From Saccharopolyspora flava (lineage in GTDB: Bacteria > Actinomycetota > Actinomycetes > Mycobacteriales > Pseudonocardiaceae), in the NCBI RefSeq assembly GCF_900116135.1, contig NZ_FOZX01000010.1, forward strand, positions 124,001 through 188,000: a stretch of 64,000 nt of DNA, given 5' to 3'. The translations under genes and the position numbers were made by a program. Positions 1 to 7,717 of the stretch are shown one piece after another. The stretch's first letter is position 1. Every line of letters begins with the position of its first letter. The notes beneath the pieces were generated by a model that saw nothing but the letters and a program-made list of their open reading frames with translations, had not been told where the DNA came from and searched no databases.

Positions 1-267
1 GGGCAGAGCGCCCACGGGTGGCCGCGACACCAGTGCGTCCACGAATCGGTGGGGCGGGTCGTAACCGTCGGGCTGGTGAGCGGCGACCCATCGAAAACCC
101 CCGGGCAGGCCGAGCACGGCTTGGCCGTCGCGCAGCGACGACGATTCGGCCAGCACCCGCACGGGTTGCCACGGAGGTGTCAGTCGAGTGATCGCCCCGG
201 GCCGGCTGTGCCAGGCGAACACCTCCTCGACAGGCGCGTCGACCACGCTCGAATGAGTCAGCTCCAC
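1..267 (-). CDS. SRPBCC-domain protein, 3' part outside window
   Basis: Reading leftward from a GTG at 267, the frame stays open to the window edge (89 codons). The start MELTHSSVVDAPVEEVFAWH and the following HSRPGAITRLTPPW segment resemble the N-terminal SRPBCC (START-like ligand-binding) domain. In actinobacteria this domain is often fused to a TIGR01777-type NAD-dependent epimerase. A second GTG lies three codons upstream (276), but an AAGAGGGG ribosome site fits the inner GTG better. The gene points away from the photolyase gene, and an 18-bp repeat shared with crtE lies about 90 bp upstream of its start. The family is recognised; the function is unknown, and the fusion to an epimerase cannot be seen here. 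Confidence 0.6.
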   Translation of the reverse strand, partial: MELTHSSVVDAPVEEVFAWHSRPGAITRLTPPWQPVRVLAESSSLRDGQAVLGLPGGFRWVAAHQPDGYDPPHRFVDALVSRPPVGALP

Positions 268-356
268 GCTCGGCACCCCTCTTCGTCGATCCGGCGCACC
301 CGAAGGGCAGCGCGTGAACGCGCATCGGCACACCCCGCACCTCTAGGAGTGATTCT

Positions 357-374
357 ATGCACAACCTATGCAAC
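357..374 (-). promoter_or_regulatory. Copy 1 of the 18-bp carotenoid-locus motif
   Basis: On the minus strand this reads GTTGCATAGGTTGTGCAT. It contains two TGCAT units 11 bp apart. Near-identical copies precede the SDR/epimerase gene (2062-2079) and crtE (3052-3069). CarH/LitR-type light- and B12-responsive MerR repressors bind tandem elements of about 11 bp, so this is a candidate operator. No such regulator gene is in the window. The site lies upstream of the partial SRPBCC gene. Confidence 0.55.
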
Positions 375-469
375 TCGCCAGCCTCCCGCGGGCCGACGTC
401 CGGTGGGTTTCGGTCGCGTGTTCTCGGCGATCAGCTTCAGCGCCAACGAGTTCTGATCCGGACCAAGGG

Positions 470-1969
470 TCAGAATTCGTGACGTCCGCGTTCCTGCCGG
501 TCGATCGCGTCCAGGTCGGCGAGCCCGCGCATCGTCGCCAGCGGCTGCCGCATGCGGTGATTGCCCCGCAGCTGTTTCTCGTGCCGGTGCATCCATGCCC
601 AGTAGCCTGCGGTGAAGGGACAGGCGTCCTCGCCCACGCGCTGGGCGGGATCGAAGCGGCAGCTGCGGCAGGAGTCGCTCATCCTGTTGATGTAGGCGCC
701 ACCGGAGGCGTAGGGCTTGGTCGCGACCCGGCCGCCGTCGGCGTGCTGGCTCATCCCGATGACGTTGACGGGCATTACCCAGGGGAAGCCGTCGACGAAC
801 GCGGTCGCGAACCACTCGGTCAGCTCGGCAGGTCGGTAGTCGCGTTGCAGGGCGTGGTTGCCGAGCACCATCAGCCGCTGGATGTGGTGCGCCCAGCCGC
901 GGTCGCGGACGCCGTTGAGCGCCACCCGGAGGCACTCCGCGTCGAGCTGATCGCCATCCAGCTCCTTCCACCACTCTGGCAGCGGACGCGTGGCGTTGAG
1001 CTCGTTCGCGCGCAGGTAGGACGGTCCGAAGTGCCAGTAGAGGTGCCACACGTACTCCCGCCAGCCGAGGACCTGCCTGATGAAGCCCTCCACGCTGGAC
1101 AGCGGCGCCTTCCCGCTGCGGTATTCACGTTCGGCCGCGCGCGTGACTTCCAGCGGTTCCAGCAATCCCAGGTTCATCGGTACCGACAGCAGCGCGTGCG
1201 CCATCGACCAGTCGGCGTCGAGCATCGCGTCCTGGTACGGCCCGAATTCCGGCAGGCGGTAGTGGAGGAAGCGGCGCAGCGCTGCCCGGGCCTCAGTGCG
1301 GGTCACCGCGAAGAGCCGCGGACCGTCGGCTCCGATCGCGCGCAGGGCACCGTCGCGCTCCCACTGGTCCAGGTCGCCGCGTACCTGATCGTCGACGGAA
1401 TCCTCGCGGGGGTGCCACGGAACGGGGACACCGAGATCTGAAGCGTTCTTGGGCGGACGGTGCCGGTTCTCCGAGTCGAAGTTCCAGCGCCCTTGAGCTG
1501 GTGAGCCGCCTGGCTCCATCAAGACGTCGAACTTCTGGCGCTGATCCCGGTAGAAGTCCTCCATCCGGAAACGCCGCTGCGCCCGCGCCCAGCGCGCGAA
1601 GGAATCCTTCGACCGCGCGAACCCCGCTGTCGGCACCACCTCACGCACGAGCCCCTCGTCGGACATCGAGTTCACCAGCGCTGCTGCGGCGTGCGATCCC
1701 GGCTCGTGCACCACGACGGGCGTGCCCAACTCGCGCAGGGCAGCTCGATACGTGTCCGCGCGCACGATGCGGGCTCTGCTTCCCAGCTCGTCGGCGAGAT
1801 GACGCATCCCCGACAGGACCAGGTGCAGCTTCTGCCGATGGCACGGGCGACGGGTCAACGCGCTGGTGGACTCGATCAACACGATCTCCCGGTGACGGTG
1901 TTCCGGGCCGGAGTGGAAGTGCGGACCGAGCTGATCGCCGAAGAGCCACAGTGGTGCGTCATCGCGCAT
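470..1969 (-). CDS. phrB: Iron-sulfur photolyase/cryptochrome (FeS-BCP, PhrB-like)
   Basis: The 499-residue protein matches the deoxyribodipyrimidine photolyase-related (FeS-BCP) family, which repairs (6-4) photoproducts or senses light using FAD and a [4Fe-4S] cluster. It begins with the Rossmann-like segment LWLFGDQLGPHF. The C-terminal FAD-binding half contains GWREYVWHLYW and MPVNVIGMSQHADGG. Four cysteines sit at about residues 346, 434, 437 and 450, the same spacing as the cluster ligands of Agrobacterium PhrB. The start is set at the ATG giving MRDDAPLW, because the upstream 19 codons to a GTG at 2026 look non-coding. Its place beside the crt genes fits a light-protection role; brevibacterial crt clusters also carry a photolyase gene. 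Confidence 0.88.
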   Translation of the reverse strand: MRDDAPLWLFGDQLGPHFHSGPEHRHREIVLIESTSALTRRPCHRQKLHLVLSGMRHLADELGSRARIVRADTYRAALRELGTPVVVHEPGSHAAAALVNSMSDEGLVREVVPTAGFARSKDSFARWARAQRRFRMEDFYRDQRQKFDVLMEPGGSPAQGRWNFDSENRHRPPKNASDLGVPVPWHPREDSVDDQVRGDLDQWERDGALRAIGADGPRLFAVTRTEARAALRRFLHYRLPEFGPYQDAMLDADWSMAHALLSVPMNLGLLEPLEVTRAAEREYRSGKAPLSSVEGFIRQVLGWREYVWHLYWHFGPSYLRANELNATRPLPEWWKELDGDQLDAECLRVALNGVRDRGWAHHIQRLMVLGNHALQRDYRPAELTEWFATAFVDGFPWVMPVNVIGMSQHADGGRVATKPYASGGAYINRMSDSCRSCRFDPAQRVGEDACPFTAGYWAWMHRHEKQLRGNHRMRQPLATMRGLADLDAIDRQERGRHEF

Positions 1970-2031
1970 TGCCACAGACTGCACCGAACGATCCTGCTGC
2001 GCAGTACGGTTCGCCGGCAGCCTCACCGCGG

Positions 2032-2063
2032 GACCGGGTCACCCGGTCCACTAGGTTCTAGTC
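2032..2063. promoter_or_regulatory. Two adjacent palindromes in the divergent photolyase/SDR promoter
   Basis: GGACCGGGT-c-ACCCGGTCC (2032-2050) is a perfect 9-bp inverted repeat. It is followed directly by ACTAG-gtt-CTAGT (2051-2063). They lie between the divergent photolyase (start 1969) and SDR/epimerase (start 2116) genes, beside copy 2 of the 18-bp motif. They look like operators; the binding protein is unknown. Confidence 0.45.
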
Positions 2064-2079
2064 GTCATGGTGGTGCATC
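2062..2079 (+). promoter_or_regulatory. Copy 2 of the 18-bp carotenoid-locus motif
   Basis: The sequence GTCGTCATGGTGGTGCAT matches the crtE copy in the GGTGGTGCAT half, and the flanking CTTCTCGGGTG resembles that copy's TTTCTAGGGTT. It lies 36 bp before the SDR/epimerase start, in a position to control its promoter. Confidence 0.45.
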
Positions 2080-2115
2080 GACTTCTCGGGTGTGGGCCGG
2101 GAGAGGAGGGGTTTC

Positions 2116-2958
2116 ATGACGGTGCTCATGGCGGGGTGCGGGGATCTCGGTACCGAGGTCGGATTGCGGCTGGCCGCGTCCGGACGTCGTGTCGTGGGGA
2201 TGCGGCGGAATCCCGACCACCTCCCGTCCGCGATCGAGGGGCGCGCGATCGACCTGTCGGTGGAGCGGCCGGACATCCCCGCGGACACCGAAGTCGTGAT
2301 CTGCATCCTCGCGGCCGGGGAGCGGAGCGGTGACGCCTACCAGCGGACCTTCGTCGGCGGTCTGCGCAACGTCCTGGACGCGCTGAGCGCGCACCGGGTT
2401 CGACCGCGCATCATCTTCGTGTCCTCCATCTCGGTGTTCGGCCACGCCGAAGGCGGCTGGGTCGACGAGCGGACGCCGCCGGAACCGGGATCGGCGACCG
2501 CGGAGGCTCTGCTCAACGCCGAACGCATGCTGCACGCGCACGACCGCCGTTCGATCGTCGTGCGGTTGGCCGGGCTGTACGGGCCAGGGCGGGACTCGTT
2601 GATCAACCAGGTCCGCTCGGGCAAGGCCGGCGTCCCCCGGCAGACGACCTACACCAACCGGATTCACCGCGACGACGCGGCATCCGCGATCGTGCACCTG
2701 GCGACCCGGGTCGACCGTCCCGAACCGCTCTACATCGGCGTCGACGACGAACCCGCCGAGCGCGCCGAGGTGCTCGGCTTCCTGGCGCGCGAGCTCGGCG
2801 TGGCCGACCTCCCGCTCGCCGATCAGTCCGCGCCTGCCAGATCGAACAAGCGGTGCCGCAACGATCGTCTGCGATCGACGGGTTTCGAGTTCGAATTCCC
2901 CTCCTACCGCGAGGGGTACGCGGCGGTTCTCGCCGGGCAGGGCGTCCGGCACGGGTGA
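2116..2958 (+). CDS. NAD(P)-dependent epimerase/SDR-like protein
   Basis: The 280-residue protein starts at MTVLMAGCGDLGTEVG after a strong GAGAGGAGGGG ribosome site; an upstream ATG at 2092 lacks one. The glycine-rich dinucleotide motif GCGDLGTEVG is followed by an extended-SDR body (IIFVSSISVFGH, RLAGLYGPGRD). This resembles YeeZ/NAD-dependent epimerase-dehydratase proteins. The usual Tyr-x-x-x-Lys catalytic pair is not evident: the place where it would sit reads AEALLNAERMLH. It may therefore be a dinucleotide sensor or an atypical reductase. It is transcribed divergently from the photolyase and carries the shared carotenoid-locus motif in its promoter. The substrate is unknown. Confidence 0.75.
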   Translation: MTVLMAGCGDLGTEVGLRLAASGRRVVGMRRNPDHLPSAIEGRAIDLSVERPDIPADTEVVICILAAGERSGDAYQRTFVGGLRNVLDALSAHRVRPRIIFVSSISVFGHAEGGWVDERTPPEPGSATAEALLNAERMLHAHDRRSIVVRLAGLYGPGRDSLINQVRSGKAGVPRQTTYTNRIHRDDAASAIVHLATRVDRPEPLYIGVDDEPAERAEVLGFLARELGVADLPLADQSAPARSNKRCRNDRLRSTGFEFEFPSYREGYAAVLAGQGVRHG

Positions 2959-3280
2959 GTCGGTGCGTCGCGTCGTCGTGATCCGACGGCGCTCGGGCGC
3001 AACCACTTGTGTGTTGTCCTACGCCCATTGGACGGACAGCGCCCGGTTCGAGTTGCTTCGGTGGTGCATTGCTTTCTAGGGTTGCCTCTGGAAACGGTCG
3101 TGCGCCTCTCCGATGGGAGATGGTGCTGACGCCACGGCTGACGTTGCTCGCCGAATTCATCTGGTGCACGTCCTGCACCGCATCGGTGCAGGCGCTCAGG
3201 CCTGCGGGGTCGCGCGGCCGGGTGACGCGGCAGCGAGAGCAGTTCGAGCCGGGCGATCCGGATCGAAGGGCAGGTCCGAG
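2959..3280 (+). promoter_or_regulatory. crtE upstream region
   Basis: No convincing gene is present in these 322 bases. They hold copy 3 of the 18-bp motif (3052-3069), and the crt promoter is probably near it. If CrtE starts at 3281, the messenger would have a leader of about 200 bases. Short open frames in the leader show no recognisable protein. Confidence 0.5.
3052..3069 (+). promoter_or_regulatory. Copy 3 of the 18-bp carotenoid-locus motif (crt operon)
   Basis: The sequence GTTGCTTCGGTGGTGCAT keeps the 11-bp spacing between its two TGC units seen in copy 1, and is preceded by the same CGA. It is the best candidate control site for the crt operon that starts with crtE. Confidence 0.55.
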
Positions 3281-4408
3281 GTGCACCGAACGTCCATCGT
3301 GGGAGCGAACGCGGCGGGGTCGGAAACCGATCCGTCGGCCGTCGGCCGACGAGTCGGCCTCGACGGTTGGTTGGACGGTGTGCGCGACCGGGTGGCCGAG
3401 CACGTGCGGGAGTTCGTCCGCGCCCGGTGCGTGTGCCACGTCCGCGCTCTGCCGGATTCCGACTTCGTGGCCGACCTGCTGGCCGAGTTCAGCACGGGCG
3501 GCAAGTACTTGCGTTCGACGTTCACCTACCTCGGCTGGCTCAGCGCCGGGGAGCCGGGTGACAGCGCGTTGCGAGCTGCGGGCAGCGCCGAACTGCTCCA
3601 CGCATTCGCGCTGGTGCAGGACGACGTGATGGACGGCTCGCTCGTTCGCCGCGGTCGCCCGGCGGCGCACGTGCGCCTGGCCGACTGGCATCGCACGAGA
3701 GGCCTGTCTGGATCGTCGGAGTGGTTTGGCACGTCCTCGGCCGTGTTGCTGGGGGATCTCCTGCTCGTGTGGGCCGAACAGCTCCTCCGCGAGAGCGGGT
3801 TGGCGGCGTCCGCTCTCGACCGGGCTTGGCCGGCCTACGACCAGATGCGCAGCGAGTTGGCGATGGGGCAGTTCGCCGACCTGGTCAACGACGCCCGGAG
3901 GCTGCCGGGGCTCGAGGACGTGCTGGCGGTCGCTCGCAGCAAGTCGGGGAACTACACCGTGAAGCGGCCGCTGGAGATCGGCGCGCTGCTCGCCGGGTGC
4001 GATGCGGAGGTGCTGGACGTCTTCCGCCGCTACGGCACGCTCGTCGGCGAGGCGTTTCAGCTGCGCGACGACCTGATCGGAGTGTTCGGCACCCCGCGTG
4101 AACCCGGTGGCGCCGACCTGTGGGACCGCAAGGCGACCACCGTCGTCGTTCTCGCCCGCGACCTCGCTTCTCCGGTTGTTCGGGAGCGGATGTCGGAGTT
4201 GTTCTCCGCCGCTGAACTCGACGCGTCCGCTGTCGAGCGGTGGCGTGATCTGATCGCGAGCACGGGCGCGCGGGACCGCGCGGAGGAACTCATCGCCGAT
4301 CGGGTGTCGGAGGCGTTGCGCGTGGTCTCTTCGGCACCGATGGAGCCCTTCCTCGGGGAAGTGCTGGCGGACATGGCGATTCGATGCACCGAAGACGGAA
4401 CGCGTTGA
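3281..4408 (+). CDS. crtE: Geranylgeranyl diphosphate synthase
   Basis: This 375-residue polyprenyl synthetase condenses isopentenyl diphosphate with allylic diphosphates to make C20 geranylgeranyl diphosphate, the carotenoid precursor. The first aspartate-rich motif is DDVMD (about residues 114-118), with the partner arginines in SLVRRGRP. The second region reads LRDDLIGVFG (about 262-271), a DDxxG variant often seen in actinobacterial CrtE. GGKYLRS and the YTVKRPLEIG lysine region are also present. The GTG at 3281 follows GAAGGGCAGG and gives a normal length; the frame stays open to an ATG at 3113, but that stretch lacks a ribosome site and looks non-coding. It is the first gene of the crt operon. 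Confidence 0.9.
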   Translation: MHRTSIVGANAAGSETDPSAVGRRVGLDGWLDGVRDRVAEHVREFVRARCVCHVRALPDSDFVADLLAEFSTGGKYLRSTFTYLGWLSAGEPGDSALRAAGSAELLHAFALVQDDVMDGSLVRRGRPAAHVRLADWHRTRGLSGSSEWFGTSSAVLLGDLLLVWAEQLLRESGLAASALDRAWPAYDQMRSELAMGQFADLVNDARRLPGLEDVLAVARSKSGNYTVKRPLEIGALLAGCDAEVLDVFRRYGTLVGEAFQLRDDLIGVFGTPREPGGADLWDRKATTVVVLARDLASPVVRERMSELFSAAELDASAVERWRDLIASTGARDRAEELIADRVSEALRVVSSAPMEPFLGEVLADMAIRCTEDGTR

Positions 4409-4454
4409 CCGGCCGGGCCCAGGGCCGACTCGCCCCGTCCCCAGGGGGAGACGG

Positions 4455-5984
4455 ATGCGCACGGTGAGTGGTCGAACTGATCGGGTGGTGGTGGTCGGCG
4501 CCGGCTTCGCCGGGCTGTCAGCCGCGCTGCACCTGGCAGGGCGGGGGAGGCGCGTCGAGCTGTTGGAGCGGGAGTGCGTTCCTGGTGGGCGCGCCGGGCG
4601 GCTGGACATGCTGGGCTACCGCGTCGACACCGGTCCGACCGTGTTGACCATGCCGGACATCCTCGAAGGGACCTTCGCGGCGGCCGGGGCGCGCATGTCC
4701 GATCACGTCGAACTGCTCCCGGTGGATCCGGCCTACCGTGCTGTGTTCGCGGACGGGAGCAGCTTGGCGGTGCACAGCGACGCCGCGGCGATGACGGAGG
4801 AGGTCAGGGCGTTTTCCGGTGCTGCCGACGCAGCCGGTTACCAGCGGCTGCGGGCGTGGCTGACGGAGCTCTACCGGGTGGAGTTCGACCGCTTCATCGC
4901 CGCCAACCTGGATTCTCCGCTGTCCCTGCTCGCACCTGAGCTCCCGCGGCTGGTGGCGATGGGGGCGTTCGGGCGGCTGGACCGCGCCATCGGCCGGTTC
5001 CTGTCCGACCCTCGACTGCGCCGGGTGTTCAGCTTCCAGGCGCTCTACGCTGGGGTGTCGCCGCACCGAGCGCTCGCCGCGTACGCGGTGATCTCCTACA
5101 TGGACACGGTGGCGGGGGTGTGGTTCCCCCGTGGCGGCGTGCGAGCGGTCCCCGATGGACTGGCGCGGGCGGCGGAGGACGCTGGCGTGGAGATCCACTA
5201 CGGCGCCGAGGTGGAGTCCTTGGAACGCTCGGGGTCACGGGTCCGCGCCGTCCGGACCTCGGACGGCAGGCGCTTCGCCTGCGACGCAGCGGTGCTCACG
5301 GTCGACTCGCCGGTGGCCCACCGGCTGCTCGGGCGTGAACCGCGTCGTGCGGTGCCGCTGCGTCCCTCGCCGTCGGCCTTCGTCGTGCACCTCGGAGTGC
5401 GCGCTCAACCCGGGGCCCTCGCCCACCACACGATCTCGTTCGGAGACGCGTGGCGCTCGACTTTCCACGAGCTCATCACCGAGGGCAGGGTGATGCGCGA
5501 TCCCTCGCTGCTGGTGACAAGACCGACGGCGACTGACCCGGCCCTCGCGCCCGAGGGGCGCGATCTGTTGAGCGTGCTCGCCCCGGTTCCCCATCTCCGC
5601 CGCGGACCCATCGACTGGCGGACGCGTGCCGAGCCCTACGCCGCCGAACTCGTCAGCCTGCTGGAAGACCGGCTGCTCCCAGGTGTGCGCGCATCGGTGG
5701 ACGCCTCGCACGTGCTGACCCCGGCGGACTGGGCCGAGAGGGGCATGGTCGCAGGGACCCCGTTCGCCTGGTCGCACACGTTCGCGCAAACAGGTCCGTT
5801 CCGGCCCAGAAACTTCCCCCGATCCTCGCAGAACGTGGTGTTGGCCGGTTCGTCCACCGTTCCGGGGGTCGGGGTGCCGACTGCGCTGGTGTCCGGGCGC
5901 TTGGCGGCGGACCGCATCACCGGAGCTGGCTCGCCGCGCTCGGCGGAGCGCGGTCCGATGAGAGCGATGAGGAATCGCCCATGA
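4455..5984 (+). CDS. crtI: Phytoene desaturase
   Basis: This 509-residue FAD-dependent desaturase is of the CrtI type, which converts phytoene to lycopene at the membrane. The N-terminal dinucleotide-binding motif is VVVVGAGFAGLSAALHLAGRG, followed by GGRAGRLDMLGYRVDTGPTV, typical of CrtI. The C-terminal FAD-binding motif is VVLAGSSTVPGVGVPTALVSG (about 460-480). The ATG follows an AGGGGGAGACGG ribosome site, 46 bp after crtE. The stop overlaps the crtB start by 4 bp, implying translational coupling. Product length (three or four desaturation steps) cannot be read from sequence, but the cyclase genes downstream imply lycopene. Confidence 0.93.
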   Translation: MRTVSGRTDRVVVVGAGFAGLSAALHLAGRGRRVELLERECVPGGRAGRLDMLGYRVDTGPTVLTMPDILEGTFAAAGARMSDHVELLPVDPAYRAVFADGSSLAVHSDAAAMTEEVRAFSGAADAAGYQRLRAWLTELYRVEFDRFIAANLDSPLSLLAPELPRLVAMGAFGRLDRAIGRFLSDPRLRRVFSFQALYAGVSPHRALAAYAVISYMDTVAGVWFPRGGVRAVPDGLARAAEDAGVEIHYGAEVESLERSGSRVRAVRTSDGRRFACDAAVLTVDSPVAHRLLGREPRRAVPLRPSPSAFVVHLGVRAQPGALAHHTISFGDAWRSTFHELITEGRVMRDPSLLVTRPTATDPALAPEGRDLLSVLAPVPHLRRGPIDWRTRAEPYAAELVSLLEDRLLPGVRASVDASHVLTPADWAERGMVAGTPFAWSHTFAQTGPFRPRNFPRSSQNVVLAGSSTVPGVGVPTALVSGRLAADRITGAGSPRSAERGPMRAMRNRP

Positions 5985-7030
5985 GAGATGCGGAACTCGA
6001 CGCCGCCGGGATCACCGACCCGGGGCTCCGGCAGGCCTACCAGCGATGCCGGGGGCTCAACGCGCGGCACGGGCGGACCTACTTCCTGGCGACTCGGCTG
6101 CTGCCCCGCGGGCGGCGCCCCGCGGTGCACGCGTTGTACGGGTTCGCCCGGTGGGCCGACGACATCGTCGACGAGCCCCGCTCGCCGGCGAGCACCGGCG
6201 AGCGCGGTGCTGAGCTGGCCCAGCTGGGACGCGAGCTGCTGACCGGCCTCGATCGCGGGAGCAGCCGGGACCAACTGATCGCCCCGGTGGTGGACACCGC
6301 ACGGCGCTACGGGCTGCACCGAAGCCTGTTCGAGGACTTCCTGACGTCCATGCGCACAGACCTCTCGGTGACCGACTACCCGGATCGAGCAGCCTTGGAC
6401 CGGTACATGCGCGGCTCGGCCGAGGCCATCGGGCTGCAACTCCTGCCGGTGCTGGGCACCACGGGCCCGCCTGAGCACGCGGCTCCGCACGCTGCGGCGC
6501 TGGGGAAGGCCTTCCAGCTGACCAACTTCCTGCGAGACGTAGCCGAGGACCTGGACCGCGACCGGGTTTACCTGCCGGCCGATGAGCTGGCCGCGCACGG
6601 CGTGGACCGGGAACTGCTCACCTGGTGCAGGCAGCACCGGCGCACTGACCCGCGCGTTCGCCGGGCCCTGGCAGAGCAACACGCCGCCGCCAGGGAGGTC
6701 TACCGGTTCGCGCGGAAGGGGATCGAGTTGCTGGAACCGGTTTCGCGCCCCTGCATCGAGACCGCGTGCACCCTCTACGCCGAGATCCTGGACCGCATCG
6801 AGGAGCAGGACTTCGCGGTGTTCCACAGCCGCGCGGTGGTCGGCAGGTGGCGTCGGGGCCGGGTCGCGGCCGCCGGCCTTCTCCGCGCGGCGCTGGCCCG
6901 GCAGTCGAGGGGCGCACCGCGGCCCGGCCGAGCGGGCAGGGGAGATCGCATGATCGGACCACCGATCGGGAGAGGCGCGAGCACCGGGGAGCGGGACGAC
7001 CACCATCCGGAGGCGGGCCATGGAACCTGA
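5981..7030 (+). CDS. crtB: Phytoene synthase
   Basis: This 349-residue squalene/phytoene synthase joins two geranylgeranyl diphosphates head to head to give phytoene. Both aspartate-rich motifs are present: ADDIVDE near residue 52 and LRDVAEDLDRDRVYLP near residue 182. The substrate-binding RTYFLATRLLP segment lies near residue 30. The start overlaps the crtI stop (ATGA), and the 3' end overlaps crtYc by 11 bp. The C-terminal 40 residues are low-complexity Arg/Gly and are probably not part of the catalytic fold. Confidence 0.93.
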   Translation: MRDAELDAAGITDPGLRQAYQRCRGLNARHGRTYFLATRLLPRGRRPAVHALYGFARWADDIVDEPRSPASTGERGAELAQLGRELLTGLDRGSSRDQLIAPVVDTARRYGLHRSLFEDFLTSMRTDLSVTDYPDRAALDRYMRGSAEAIGLQLLPVLGTTGPPEHAAPHAAALGKAFQLTNFLRDVAEDLDRDRVYLPADELAAHGVDRELLTWCRQHRRTDPRVRRALAEQHAAAREVYRFARKGIELLEPVSRPCIETACTLYAEILDRIEEQDFAVFHSRAVVGRWRRGRVAAAGLLRAALARQSRGAPRPGRAGRGDRMIGPPIGRGASTGERDDHHPEAGHGT

Positions 7031-7379
7031 TCAGCTGCGCTACCTGCTCATCCTCGCCATGTGCGTGGCCATCACAGCTCCGCTGGAATTCCTCGGGGCC
7101 AGGGTCTACCGCAGGCCGCGACGGGCGATCAGGAGTGTTCTGCCGGTCGCGGCGGTGTTCCTGGTCTGGGATGCGGTGGCCATCGCGGCTGGGGTGTGGT
7201 CGTTCGACGCGCGCCGGGTCTCCGGGGTGGAAGTGCTCGGTCACCTGCCGCTGGAGGAAGTGCTGTTCTTCGCGGTGATCCCGCTCTGCGCCCTGCTGAC
7301 CTTCGGCTGCGTCGAGGCGCTGCTGGCCGCCTTCCGCCGGACGGGGAGCTCACCGGCGCGGAAGGAGCGTGCATCGTGA
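7020..7379 (+). CDS. crtYc: Lycopene beta-cyclase subunit CrtYc
   Basis: This 119-residue membrane protein has three likely transmembrane helices (about residues 8-24, 38-58 and 80-102) and the conserved cyclase motif LPLEEVLFF. CrtYc and CrtYd form the heterodimeric lycopene cyclase first described in Brevibacterium linens and Mycobacterium aurum, which closes the beta rings of lycopene. The start lies inside the end of crtB, and the stop overlaps the GTG of crtYd by 4 bp, so the two subunits are probably made in equal amounts. Confidence 0.88.
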   Translation: MEPDQLRYLLILAMCVAITAPLEFLGARVYRRPRRAIRSVLPVAAVFLVWDAVAIAAGVWSFDARRVSGVEVLGHLPLEEVLFFAVIPLCALLTFGCVEALLAAFRRTGSSPARKERAS

Positions 7380-7717
7380 TCGGCATCGGTTACACCGTGC
7401 CCGCAGTGCTCTCGGTCCTGATCGTGCTGGTGTGGGAGGCCGCTGTGCTGCGCACCGGGCTGTTCGCCAAACCGAGCTACTGGCTGACCACGGTCATCGT
7501 GCTCGGTTTCCAGATCCCGGTCGACGGCCTGCTCACCAGGCTCGACGAGCCCACCGTCATCTACGCGGCGGAACACCTCAGCGGTGTGCGGTTCCCGTGG
7601 GACATCCCCGTCGAGGACTTCCTCTTCGGGTTCTCGCTGGTGACTTCCGTGCTGCTGCTCTGGGAACGCCAGCGGGGCGCGAGAACGCCACCGCAGAGGG
7701 GAGGGGAAGCGCCGTGA
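7376..7717 (+). CDS. crtYd: Lycopene beta-cyclase subunit CrtYd
   Basis: This 113-residue partner of CrtYc starts at a GTG that overlaps the crtYc stop. It has three predicted membrane helices (about 5-22, 32-52 and 75-93) and the second cyclase motif, IPVEDFLFGF. The frame is open further upstream, but antisense-like Arg/Gly-rich sequence and the GTGA overlap support the GTG at 7376. The stop overlaps the next gene by 4 bp. The pair should convert lycopene to beta-carotene. Confidence 0.87.
   Translation: MIGIGYTVPAVLSVLIVLVWEAAVLRTGLFAKPSYWLTTVIVLGFQIPVDGLLTRLDEPTVIYAAEHLSGVRFPWDIPVEDFLFGFSLVTSVLLLWERQRGARTPPQRGGEAP

Noticed and set aside
2603-4609. 668-codon minus-strand open frame across crtE
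   Set aside because: It has Arg/Pro-rich, domain-free sequence typical of antisense frames in high-GC DNA; crtE on the other strand has all its motifs.
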